This document shows, one piece after another, positions 45,566 through 58,017 of a DNA stretch of 64,000 nucleotides. The stretch is from positions 3,804,545 through 3,868,544 of the forward strand of contig CM040447.1 in the NCBI GenBank assembly GCA_022749755.1. Direction: 5' to 3'. Under the pieces are notes generated by a model. The model was not told where the DNA came from. It saw nothing but the letters and a program-made list of their open reading frames with translations, and searched no databases. Source of the DNA: Azadirachta indica. Its lineage: Eukaryota > Streptophyta > Magnoliopsida > Sapindales > Meliaceae. The position numbers and the translations under genes are program-made. Within the stretch, counting starts at the first letter, position 1. Each line of letters begins with the position of its first letter.

Positions 45566-47600
45566 ATCTCTCTACCATATAATATCTAATTTTTTTTAAA
45601 TGTACACTTTAAATCTATTAATTTAAAAAATAACTATGTCTTATTTTAATATTTCTCACAATATATTTTTTTAAATATAACAATTTAATTTTTATTTTAA
45701 TGTTTTCACAATATATAAGAATACCTAATTAATTTTTTAAACTTATTATTTCAATAAAAAAATTTAGAAAAATAAATACTATTATTAAACAAATTTTAAA
45801 AATAAGTTAGATCAATTTTCAACTGCTTCATCCTTTTAAAAATAAAATTCACCGGAACGATCCTCACATGATGGTGAACATGAAAACATGCGGCCCTTCA
45901 TGAAATGAAGACATTTTTCATATCCAATTTGTATTTTACTATTTTGGGCTTAAAAATCATATCATTTTCAACTCTTCCGTTTTCAAAATAAAACACACCA
46001 AAATAATCCTTACATGACGGTATGGAACAAGACGTGTGACCCATTCATAATAATATTTTCTTTTCTAAATTTTTTATTAAAATAATAAATTAAAAAAATT
46101 ATTTTAATTTTTAGTATATTGAAATAGGGGCTAATTTGTTATAATTAAAAAATATATATTGTAAAGAATATTAAAATGGAGACTAAACTATTATAATTGA
46201 AAATAATATATCTTATTTTTTTGTTTTAAAGAAGTTTAGGAATATTCATGATAATAATCTAATAAGTCAACTCCCGGAAGAAAAAAAAGTTAAGACAGAA
46301 TTTATCTACTTCTTAACCTCGAGGGCATTTGTTTTCTCCCCACAAATGTCAGCCAATTTACTGTACTATTACAAATATTGATAATTACATATTTACTCCT
46401 ATATTTTGAGTTATATAACAAATAGGTCCTTAAGTAATAAGGACCCAGCCCAATTCTGACCCATTTGACTTTAAAAATTAAATATAAATATTACAACTTC
46501 AAGAGTTTGAACTTAAGACTTTGGAAGAAATTTAACACCTTACTTAATACTGGAACACATTTACTTATTAAGTAAAATGCGTAAATACATATATTTAACT
46601 ATAATATATACTTAATTTATATTATTACAAATATTATCAAATTTATTAAGTATTTAGGATATATATAACTATAATATTATTAAAAATTATTAAAATATTT
46701 AATTAATGTATATAATTAAGTATCTAGTATTTGCAAAATGTATAATAATTTAATTTTACAATGGTTCAATGGTACCAAATTTAATATAAATTTTAAAATA
46801 ATAATAAAATTATTAACTTGAATATATATTTAAAGTATTTAACAAACATTCTCCTACAATTATCAATTTTTTAATTTATTATTCAATAATTTTTCATCAA
46901 TTTTTAATTTTTCATCAAATCTTATAATACAAAATAATTTTTTTATTATCTTTTCAATAATAATAAAATGATTTTTTATATGTAAAATTACTATTTCTCA
47001 TGTCATCAAAATAATATAGTGAAAATAAAATACTTAATTTTTTCATAAAATAATTGATGAGAATAAAATAAATAGGAACAATGATCAATTTGAATGAGAT
47101 AATTGATATAAAAGATTATAGTTGATAATAATTTTATTAGAATAAAATATCAAATTTGATTAATATATTTACTTAAATTTTTTTATTAACTTATATAAAT
47201 AAAAAAAAATAAATAGACATAATAGTAAATTATTTAATAGAATTGATAAAAAATTAAAGAAACTATATTAAATAAATCTTAGAGTTTAATGTCTCTTTGC
47301 AGAAAAACATTTTGTTTAGTAAATAAAAAAATTTAAAATAAGAGAAAAATAAATCAATTAATTAATTATAAATAAATTATTTTTTTTACTTCAATTGATT
47401 ATTTTTATTTTATCAAAATTCGTTGTTTCAAATTTAATTATTAATTTTTTTAGCTGTTAATTATTTTATCAAATCTTTTTATTAAGAAAATAAATTTGAA
47501 AATTTTTTAAATTGAGTAAATCGTAAAGTTGAAAAGAATTATAAGGACTCAGTTGACTAAATTGAAGGAGTATAAATATTTCTGAAGAACTTGATTGACT
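45566..47600. other. Gene-free, extremely AT-rich DNA
   Basis: No gene or clear element. Near 45846-45960 and 45990-46050 a phrase recurs (AAAACACACCAAAATAATCC versus AAAATTCACCGGAACGATCC, each followed by TCACATGA or TACATGACGG), probably a diverged repeat. Near 46500 there is a B-box-like reverse word that may be old SINE debris. Confidence 0.5.
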
Positions 47601-48640
47601 AAAATGAAACATATAAAACTTGTTTAACCATTTACCTCCTAAAGTGGATGTATACGTAACTAACCAAAAAAAAATTGAATTATGTTTTGGGAAATGGGGA
47701 AATAACCCTATTCCCAACCTGGGCCAGATTTTAAAACCAGATGGGCTTTCATTTTCGCCCAAAAATTTGCATCGATTCTTAGCCCAAACGTGGCAGCCCC
47801 TACGGGCCCTCGACCTTACGAAAAAATTGTTCGCCCAAAAATTCCTCGACCCTACTCAGGAAGCCATAGAACACATTCAACAAACCAACTCAGGCGACCG
47901 TAGAACACCACCACCACCACTCACAATAATATTTTTCAAAACCCCTCAACATCCTCCAACATTCATTTCCACCCCAAAAATTTCAAAAACTTACCACCAA
48001 AAATTGCCACCACATCGAACTCCGCAAGTTAATCAAAATTACTCTGACAATTTTCTAAAACTTTTCAAACTATTAACGTTCAAAGGTGAAATCTATCCTT
48101 CTACAACATCTCTACAACACAAATGGACTAAACAGCAAACTGATAAACACACACATCGGCCAACAACATGCACAACCAAGTTGATTGTGATTTCCCTCTC
48201 TTGCAAAAGGCATTCTTAATCAAACAACTCTAACTAGCAAAGTCATGAAATCAATCTACACTCACTTTGACAAAGCTATATCCTTACTCATTATTTTATC
48301 AAAATTAAGGGACCATTGTGTTATTATCCCAATTCATATGCTAGGGGAAAATAAAATTCTAGCGGTTAGGTTACATGAGGAATAGTGTTAGCATAAGCAG
48401 TAGTGGTGTTGACTGTCAGTCATTGTGAGAGAAGTGAGGCATCTATACATGTGTATTATGCTTATCAATTTATTTAGATGGTCCCATCATCATTAACTAA
48501 TCAATACCATTCACATTTGTTAATCTTTTTATCGACTAACATTAGAGATTATGGTGTTTCTATTATACTTCAAAAACAGAGCTAAAGTTGTCTTATATAA
48601 CACCAAATTTCAGAAGGACCCATTTATTTTTTTCCTCAAT
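47601..48640. other. GC-richer island with an unassigned open frame
   Basis: Base composition rises at about 47690-48030, and a 199-residue forward frame (47620-48219) runs through it: a Lys/Pro/Thr-rich, low-complexity sequence with no recognised domain. A reverse frame (47762-47469) overlaps its start. There are no promoter or splice features that require a gene. I treat it as transposon- or host-derived debris rather than a gene. Confidence 0.25.
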
Positions 48641-49046
48641 ATTTGACATCTGGTGCCTTTGTTTCACGGTATACCTTAATGAAACCTTTGACAAACAACC
48701 ACTCAAGAGGAAGAAAACACACAAGATATAGAAGCAGCCCTTCATTGCCATCTATCAGAGATAGAGAGAGAGAGAGCATGCTGTTAACTACTAAAAGCTC
48801 CATTGTTGCAACAAATATGGGATCATCAACACACAATAACATTACCAGTAGAGTTTTAATGTATTTAGTTAAATATATTCTTCACACTTTGAATTGAACA
48901 AAGAAGGACATCCATTACTTTCCAAGAAAACATTTCGAATTTACAGGACACAAAACACGTACCAGTAATGGCATTTGCCTGCTTCATATATAGACTGTTG
49001 ATGCATGCTCAAAAGGCCGGGATAGGTGATTCTTCGTATATGGAAG

Positions 49047-52000
49047 TTAAGGATGGCATGTCCGTATCCGCTTCACATCACTCTCAGGGACATTTACATC
49101 ACTCACGTTACCCCTTTCTGAAACATTGGATTGCCCCGAAACCTGCCGAAAAAAAATTTTTTTTTCAACACTTTCAAACGCAGTGTCTTGTCAAAACTTG
49201 ACAATAGTGTATGCGTGGATGGATGTGGGAGGCAGTTATTAAAACACAATTGCAAAGAAAATTGAAGAAAGCCTTTGTCATTTACATGATAACTATCAAA
49301 GTAATACAACATTCTCATATGATATTGGAGGATTTTGGAAGCAACCACTTACTCTATCATCAGGAACAACTGCATATCTCTCAGCGGGTGAGACCCAAGT
49401 TTTCCCTGTGTGAGATGGATTTAAGAACAATGAACAAACACGAACAAGACCAAAAAAAACCAACACATATTTAATATTATGAGCACAGAATAAAAAAAAA
49501 AAAAGAGTTAACGAGCACTGACACATTACCTGCTGATGGATCATATTTTGAGGATTCTATATGTTGTCCGCTTGATCCATCAAGACTCAGTGACTCAATA
49601 ATCTTTGGAACATTCCTTTTGAGATACCAATTAAACATTGTTAGTTTAAAATATAAAACAAGCATAAAAAATATCGAATAACACTTGGTTTTTGGCTGAA
49701 CAAAGTATACACGTTCATAAATAAGTAAATTGCTAGTATCCACTGAATCGATCACCACTTAATAGCAACAGAAGAAACTTTTAATTGGCTTATTTCAGGA
49801 TTCATTGTTAGTTTAAACTTTTAGGGCATAATCTACCTAATGTATCCAACCTGTGCGTAAAAGTAGACTCCCAAATACACAAAATTTAACCTAACTTGTA
49901 CTTTTGTTTGTTTTTTGAATAGTTATATATGAGTTCAAGTGCTCAACTAATGACACTATCATTTTACAAGCTGAGCTAACATACAATGGCACTTGGAAAA
50001 ACAATGCAGAATGTGCCAAGGCTATCAGTTGATTAAAGAAAGTCAGATATTTCAACCAAGCAACGTAGGATCAATCAACAAAAGGGCCTGCATATTTTTA
50101 ATATGTCACCAGCAGTAAACTTGTTAGTAAATATTTAAACACACAGAAAGGCTATTACCTATCAGCAGATTCCCCATGCCCAAGCTGCCCGTTCGTACCT
50201 CTTCCCCAAGAGAATACATTCTGTATTTCCGTAACAGCAAGGGTATGTCTCCAACCACATGAAATCTGGACTACTTTCTGCCAATTGCCAGATACAAAAT
50301 GGATAAAACCAAAAAGTCAGACTAAGAAAACATGACGATCACCAAGATAGAAAAGAACCACGTCAGATAGCTTAAAGGAGGAAATCCTACGGAACTGAAC
50401 ATCAATGTCATGGACTATTTTAACCAATTTTCAGTAGCTACAGTAACAAGAATGTGCCTGGTCATGAGGGAATTTCACTTCCACAGGAGAGCAATGATCA
50501 ACATTGTCACCAACTCCAACCTGTCCAAACTGTACAAAAAAGAGAGCTAGACATTAATAAATCCATTAGGCAAACTTGTGCTAAGTGAAAGTTCAGAGGA
50601 AAAGTGAATGTGAAAATTTGGGAGAATGTAAAATTTCCAGTGACAAGTAGCAAATTTATCTACAGTGTATTTGCATGTGAAACTTGGGAAGGCTGGTGGG
50701 GAAAAAGGCCTCTTGGGACACATTTTTACCCGGAAAACCAACTTCTCACATTGAATTCAGGAAAATATGTTCAAAGAAAAAAGGAAATCCATATAACCTT
50801 ATTCCATCCCCAGCCGTAAAGCTTTCCATCAGATGCGATGGCCATGGTGTGTCTCCAACCACCAGAGATCTGCAAAAGTTAAAGCCAGGAAAAATTGAGT
50901 CACAATGAAACTGTTGAGACAGAATATAGTAGCCAATAAACATAGGCCATTTTTTGGGATTTAATATCTCTCAAGTAAATGAAGCATCATAAATCTATCA
51001 AAAAGAGAACGAAAGTAAGATGGCTGCACAGGATAGGCAAAAGCCCGGACTCCCCTATATAAAAAACAACACAACTGAATCCATCACGAGTTTCTCCTTT
51101 TATTAGGATAATACAGCCACATGATTATCAGTATTAGATCTTAAAATATTATTCTTGGACTATCAGCTTACCAACTCAAACTTTTAAAAGTAGTGGTTAC
51201 TCAACATTGTATTATAGCCAATTTGACCAAGAGATCTTATGATGAAAAACACTCAATATGTTAATTATATTCTAGCCTGTATTTCTTGCGTCGTCATATG
51301 TGTTTGTGTTCAATCCACATGACAGGCCTGTTGATAACACCTGGCCTTGCATGTGATTAAGCATGTTAGTTGCTCTATATGATTGCTGGGCCATTACCTA
51401 TAGTCTTTGGGAATTGTGGTTACTCAAACCTTTAAGATTTGGCTTAAAGTAAAATCCCAATAAAACGTAAAATCCAATTGGCTCAAGAAAAGCATTTATG
51501 TTGATATTTCTTGGGCAGATCACATATCATTTATACTTCTCCCAATGATTTCCATGATAAAAAATCTGGTGCTAGGAAAGTTGAAAATAACATTAAACCA
51601 AAAAACAAAGGAATTTGGATTCTCCTAATTTGTAAGATTCTGGTATATAATCCACTGAGACCTAATATAATTGAAGGACTAAAGAATCACCTGAGAAATA
51701 AAACTGTTACGCAATGCTTCCAGCTTATGAGGAAGAAGGTGATCCTTGAAATCTCCATGGCCTAGTTGACCATATTTGCTCCATCCATAAGTGTATAATG
51801 CACCTGAAGAGGATACAGATATGGTGTGTCGCCATCCACAAGCAACCATAACCATCTTTTCCGCCTGCAACATGGAATTACAACAACTTGATCTTTGGAG
51901 AAAAACACAAATATAACATTGATAAATTGCCAATTCAATATTCTTTCTAGCAAGAATTTATGAAGGATCATATGGAGATTAAAGAATTGTAAACGAAAGA

Positions 52001-55000
52001 ATCCTTTCGAATTCTACATGCCAGGGATAAAACTGGATCCACCAGATACAAAGTTTCTATGTAAATATTTATCTTGACTATAGATGGTATGTAGTTTGAG
52101 CATTAGGCAATTTGTAAAATTCATTTCCTATATGTTCATCCAGCATGCTTAATCGTGGGTAATAGTTAGTCTAACTAGAAAAATTTCTTAGGGCGGTGCA
52201 AGAGGTCCAGGATTCAAACCCCAGTAGCATCTGCGTGGGGATAGTTTTTTGCCTATTTTCTTTCAATATTTAAAAAAGAAAAATTAAAATCAAGCATGCT
52301 TAATCATTCAAGGAAAATAGCTAGTCCTAGTTAAATTAGGAGACAATCAAATTGCATTAGCACTCCCTATGAATGGAACTGAAATATTTCAGTGAACTCA
52401 AGGAAAAACAGATTCATCTTCAATTGCTGTGAAATGGTTAATCCATTGCTAGACTTAGATGCTTATTCAAATTATTTACAAATATTAAAATCTAATAAAA
52501 GACACCAATTTGTGAACATACATTGACAGTAGAAACTTTCTCGGGAACTAGGCGATCGCTTCTATCGCCTAAACCCAAATTTCCATAACGGCCCCAACCC
52601 CATCCATAGAGATCTCCATCTTCTGCAACAGCCACAGAATGTTCAGCCCCAGCAGCAACCATTTTGATAGATACACCCTACAAAAGACATAAAATTTAAG
52701 AACTCAATTGACATAGTTATTTTATGGGAACTTAACATAAATGTTTTGTGATGGAAACGACATACTAGACATTACTCAATAAAATTACGAACTGAAGCAT
52801 TAAAGCTATGTATAGACATTTTATGAGTTACACATACCATAGTTAATGAGTATCAACAAATTAGTTTCATGGTTGTAAATATATAAAATGCTAACTAAAG
52901 TTTGGAAAAATGAAGAAAGTGAATGTTGATCTTGCGCCAAAATGAAAGAATTGAACTTTTACTACCAGTATAAATTGATGGATGTGCATAGCATCTACAT
53001 GAATGCCTCTAAATTGAACAAATAATGGTGGGCAGTACCTCAAAGGCTTGAATTTTTTGAGGCACAAGGGCATCTTCCGTGGTGCCGAGGCCAAGTTGGC
53101 CGTTTTGATTCCGCCCCCAGCTTTAACAGAGCACAAAAACTCAATCAATAGACATTCTCAAGTTCTTCGTTGGCTAAGTTCAGAAGCACAATGAATCAGA
53201 GCCACTGGCAAAATCTTAAAACAATCAACATCCTTGCTGTATAGAAATAGTAAATGGAACATCTGGTTGCAACCCAACATCTAAACCAGTTTCAATAGTG
53301 GCTTAATTATAAAGTACAATTGTGCTAAAACTAATACACAGAAAGGAGGAAATCATTACACATAAAAACAAAAGTTGGCAGGATCAAAGCATTCACAACA
53401 AGTTACCATTAAAGCTTTCACAGCAAGTTAAAAGGAAGAACCGAAACACTATCTACCAAGAAGATAACTCTATACTCTTGTTCAACCAATGCACAATAGC
53501 ATCCAATATCACCTTATTTTCTTATAACCAACCACTCTAAACATTTTGTTAACAAAATCTCAGGTGGTATCATCAAGTACCGGTTCCTGAAACTTTAAGA
53601 ATACCTTCCAAATCCAGTGTTTCTTGAAATAAAAGAGCATTTTTATATATGATGTATGCAATTAGCTGGGAAAGTTGTAGGGAAAACAAGAGAACAAGAA
53701 GTATAAATTTCACAATCAAAATGATTGTAAAACTCAAATCTTCACTTTTCACTGTTCACTCCCTTTTACTTCAACCACATGGCGTACAGAAAATTCTTTG
53801 AAGAAGCAAAAAAATAAAATAAAAAAAAATAAACAGTACCTGAAACATTTCAGACCAAGGAAGGAAACTATTCATGTTTACATGCACAAAAGGAAAGATC
53901 ACCAGGGCTGTGTTTTAGAGAACAGATTCACAAAGGGAATTTGAAATTGAGACTTCATTTGTTTGCAGAACAGGTATTCAGATATTAAAGGAGAAGGTTG
54001 AGTGACTTGAAAGCCTCCAATTATCGTTCTTCAAAATTAACACAACTGCTCTGATCACTAGCATTAGGTGTTTGCCACAAATGCATTCTTTATTATCAAA
54101 CCCACAACCTTTGCTGCTACCCCATTGATTATTTTGAACTCAAACATTTCCAAACAACAAAAGCCAATATAAACAGATGATCCCCATCTCTTTTAATCCA
54201 CAAAGTGACACTAAAATGCTTCAACAAGACACAAGAGATGTCAATAAGATTATATAGGCATAAGATTAGTATATAACCACTCTCAAACAGTCAGCTCAAG
54301 ATTGCCAAATTTTCATTCCCTTTATTTAGGAATCAAAACAACACATAATGTAACACAGTATACCCATACACAACAAATAACTGTGAGATTATTACAAAAT
54401 CAAAAACAAATGTATGAAGCTGACCACTTGAAGGTGGAAGAACCATTGCACTAGCTACACTCAGTTGAGTAAACAAAAACTAGCATCAATCAACTACAGA
54501 AAGAATGAGCTTGAAATTTTAGAAACAGTCCTAACCTCTGCACTTCTCCTTCCATTGTCACAGCTAGACAGTGGCTGTCCCCGCAAGCAATTTGCTTTAT
54601 CCTCATGCCTTCTAACGCTTTGATAGGCTGAGGAGTGAACAAGTCACTAGAATTGCCATGACCCAGCCTCCCAAAGTCACCCCTGCAGAAAACAAGAAGT
54701 TAACTTGGGAAGCAGATCCTTAGAAGAATAAACAAATTGCTCAAGCTTCAAAATATGAAATAAATAACATAAAATATGTAAATACTATGCCTTATAAAGC
54801 ATTATGACTGATAATTTGCAGACAAGTGATCATGTAACAATTTAAAAGAATTGCTGTACCATAACCCAAACAGTGACAATAATATAATTCTGTTATAAAT
54901 AGAATATATTAAAAAGCATATAAGCCCACGTCACAAATTATTAATTCAGAACATAATGGTTGTATTTACTCTCACAGAAGTTACTAGAACATCTAGATAT

Positions 55001-57396
55001 CCTTATAGGAAAGAATCTTTTTTCTATGAACATGTAGCTGTCCTTGGAGGAAAGAATCTTTTTTCTATCTTATATTTTGCTTTTACATCCAAAACCTTTG
55101 CAAATGAGCAGGGCAAGCCCTTCGATCACCTCTGAACACACTCAAGCCAAATACTGTTGAGATTGGATCCCAAGTCAGTGAATACATGAGTGGAAGCAAA
55201 CTGCTACACTAGCTCTCCACCAGTGACCTTCAAAGAAAGGAAGAGCCTCCTCTAACTCCCTCTGTGGGAGTAACCATATATAGAATCTCAGCATCCATTC
55301 AAGTTTCTAAATTAGTAAACCACTAGCAAAAAATGTGTATAGTAAGAGTTTCTATATCTTCTACTCATGCCACCTCACCATTATTATATCATGTCAAACA
55401 TTCATCCATCAAGATGAACACTAGATCCACATGGTATGCAAGGGACCATATCCCAAAAATTTCACTTTTGTGTTGCCATCTGCGGGAACTGCTTTGGGCT
55501 TGCTGCCGTAAATACATAACTTCTGCAGCCATTCACCTTTTTCAGCACTAAAGCCACCAATAGAATTAATTTTTGTGCTCCTACAGTGTTTTAACAATTT
55601 GTACTATCATTTAGAAGCAGAACTTCAAATAAATGCCATTGATAAAAAACCTTCAGGCTTCTATATATCTCAACTTTAGTAACAGAAAAAGCATACATGC
55701 CGTGTTCCAGGCCACAAAGAAAGTTAGATATGTCTGCCGCTCTTGACCGAATAAAGTTGCTAACACTAGTTTCAACCTTTCTGCGAGGAAGCTGTGGACC
55801 AATACTTTCCTTTCTGTTCAGCTAACTGTATTACTAAATTTAAGGTATATGCATATCCCAGTCTGACATCAAAGGAAATCAAGAAAAGAATGCAACTTAA
55901 AAATATGAGGTCATGGTATTGTTCCTATCCATGTCACTTGATGAACATCAGTTAGAGGAGATGAGAAAAATACATGAAAAAGAAAAAGAAGTATAAGAAA
56001 ATGTTTGAATTTTCTGGTTCTTTGTATTGCTTCTTTATATACCTCTGGAAAATTTTCAAGTCTATTTCAAGTGGTAAAAGGTACATGCAGTAGCAAAATT
56101 TCAGGTCATTAATGAAAGTTAACTTAAGGAGAAAGGTATACGATTATCAGCTAGATGCCAGTAATGATTGGCCCCAGCCAAACCTTGCCAATGACAAATT
56201 CAAAGTGACAGACAAAAAGGATGAGACAAATTCTCACAAAAAGATAATCATGCTAACTAGTAAGTTAATTGAAAGAAACAAATTGGAATTTTCAGATAAA
56301 TATAGCAAACACTTAATCTTATCATGAGTAAAGCCCTCCATGCACAACAAGGAGTGTTCCTATATACCAACACATAACAGTTCGGTTTTGAAGATCAGGA
56401 AATCCAGGGGAAGGAAATAAATGTATAAATAAGAAGAAAAGAGTCCATGCTGAATAAAAGCATCTAAAATTTGAACTTCCAGACAAGAAAATTAAAAGAT
56501 AGAGAACAAACCATCCCCAACTATAAACTTCCATAGGCGACTCAGAATATGCAGTTGTATGATCAGCTCCACAAGTAACAGAAACTATTTCATGGCTGTC
56601 AAGTGCACTCAAATGAGTCGGAGAAAGTCGATCCTCAGCATCCCCATGGCCTAACTGACCATCCTCTCCTCGTCCCCAAGAGCACACAATGTTTCCAGCT
56701 GTAAATCATCAATTATTTATCAAATTAATGTGCTAGAAGTTAAAGCAATTGATGGACCGGCTACCAATGAGCAAACTCAAATGAAGGCAACTGTAGGGAC
56801 TAAAGTTTAGCATAACAATAAGCTTAGTTAGTCATAGCAGTAGCCATTTGGATGAAAGCCATCCATGGAAAAATAACAATAAAACAAATTCTAGGATAAC
56901 TTCAAATGTTGTATGATTCCTAACATATAATCTAAGTCACTGTTTAAAATCTGAAGGAAGAGAAAAGATTTTCTTTGCGAAACCCTAAATACACAAAAGG
57001 CACATCAACAAAACAGTATGAAAAGTAAATACTATCACTCTTGGTAACTAATTTTAGTCCACAAAAACACGAAATCATAAATTTAAATGCCCTGCAGATT
57101 AGGCAATCATCAAATAAGAACAATGCAGTAACAACTAATGGCCAGAGATGATGCCAACTATCTAGGCTCATAAGTGAAAATCGATTAAAAAAGCCAAAAC
57201 TATAACTCCAAGAAAAGAGCAATTCTTAATTTCAAAAGAGAAACAAGACAAAAAAAAGAATGGGCTCCTAACCACAGTAAGAGTTAAGTAGGAACATACA
57301 GAGAAGAGCAACAGAGTGACTAGCACCAGCAGAGATGAGAAGAACACGATGAAAAGGAGTAGTAACTGTGACTTCCCTCGCAGTCACCTCTGCCAT
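49047..57396 (-). CDS. UVR8: UV-B photoreceptor UVR8
   Basis: UV-B receptor that is a homodimer in the dark; UV-B absorbed by Trp clusters monomerises it so that it binds COP1. Twelve exons on the reverse strand join in frame: 57396-57300, 56698-56512, 54682-54536, 53120-53039, 52677-52522, 51864-51691, 50869-50798, 50529-50458, 50277-50159, 49615-49530, 49405-49353, 49142-49047; 1341 nt, 446 residues (Arabidopsis 440). A seven-bladed RCC1 propeller is evident from repeated WGxGxxGQLGxG units. GWRHT occurs three times with Trp at 234, 286 and 338, equivalent to Arabidopsis W233, W285 and W337. The C-terminal region has WVSPAERYAVVPDD (VP motif for COP1) and ends SDVKRIRTCHP. Introns are GT-AG except that after 50458, which reads GC. 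Start: first ATG of MAEVTAREV, before SAGASHSVALLSG. Confidence 0.95.
49925..49990 (-). mobile_element. tRNA-derived SINE-like segment in a UVR8 intron
   Basis: On the reverse strand GTTAGCTCAGCTTGT looks like a polymerase III A box and ACTTGAACTC like a B box about 35 bp later, followed by ATATATAACT. It lies in the intron between the exons at 50277-50159 and 49615-49530. There is no cloverleaf, so it is not a tRNA gene. Confidence 0.45.
50456..50457 (-). promoter_or_regulatory. Non-canonical GC splice donor of UVR8
   Basis: After the exon ending ...CATGACCAG (50458) the intron begins GC rather than GT, and the next exon starts after a normal AG with AAAGTAGTCCAG. Only this junction keeps the frame and gives the family sequence HDQ-KVVQISCGWRHT. 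The nearest downstream GT would add unrelated residues. Confidence 0.75.
52160..52290 (+). mobile_element. SINE-like segment in a UVR8 intron
   Basis: AGAGGTCCAGGATTCAAACC (about 52199) resembles the B-box region of plant SINEs and is followed by a T-rich then A-rich tail (to about 52290). It lies in the intron between the exons at 52677-52522 and 51864-51691. The A box is unclear. Confidence 0.35.
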
Positions 57397-57556
57397 TCTT
57401 TGTTTTCTTACTTAAAAGAAGAAAATCTCTAAAGATCCTTATGTTCTTTTTTCGTTTAAGGAGAGAGAAAGAAAGCACGCAATATTCAAAGTGGGATCTT
57501 CCAGAAACACCGAAGACAAATGACAATGAATGATGATCAGAAAGCGGGGAAGAAAC

Positions 57557-57564
57557 CTTTATAG
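57557..57564 (-). promoter_or_regulatory. Likely TATA box of UVR8
   Basis: CTATAAAG on the reverse strand, about 160 bp before the UVR8 start codon. The flanking region up to 57800 is the most GC-rich part of the window, with CAACGG/CCGTTG inverted words around 57700. Confidence 0.5.
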
Positions 57565-57830
57565 TGATTGAGATAGCACATGTGATACACAGAATACGGA
57601 AGAGACTAGATATAAAGAGATTTACTGTACAAGAAATGGAAATGAGAAGAGAGTGGAGGGTGACAGAGGGACAGGTAGTGCAGAAACAACGGCATTGACG
57701 GCGGGCAGGGCCACCGTTGTTTACGGTTTTCACATTACTGTTGGCTTTCGGCGCTCATTCTCCACCACACACTGGTTTTTGACTACTACAGTTACAACTG
57801 CCCCTGCCCTTTCAGTTTAATGCCAAAGGT

Positions 57831-58017
57831 AAATCACATTCAAGACTTCCTTAGTTCAGTAAAATTTTGACAAATCCTCATGTTTCGTGAAGGACTCGGC
57901 AACAATACACTGATGTAATGCGTGGGCTAATGCTACGGCTTCTTAATTTGTATCTCGGTTTTAATCTTAAATAATACGAAGGTTACTCATCACTCTTTGT
58001 TCATCTGCAGAGCAGTT
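57831..58017. repeat. UVR8-upstream duplicate P1
   Basis: Direct copy of 60208-60400: shared GTTTCGTGAAGGAC, GGCAACAATACA, AATCTTAAATAATACGAA and TTACxCATCACTCT. About 80% alike by eye. It starts about 430 bp upstream of the UVR8 start codon, so it is promoter-proximal. Confidence 0.85.

Noticed and set aside
46490..46560. Reverse B-box-like word suggesting a tRNA gene or SINE
   Set aside because: No A box at the right spacing and no cloverleaf; similar words at 24480-24610 and 43640 are equally degraded.
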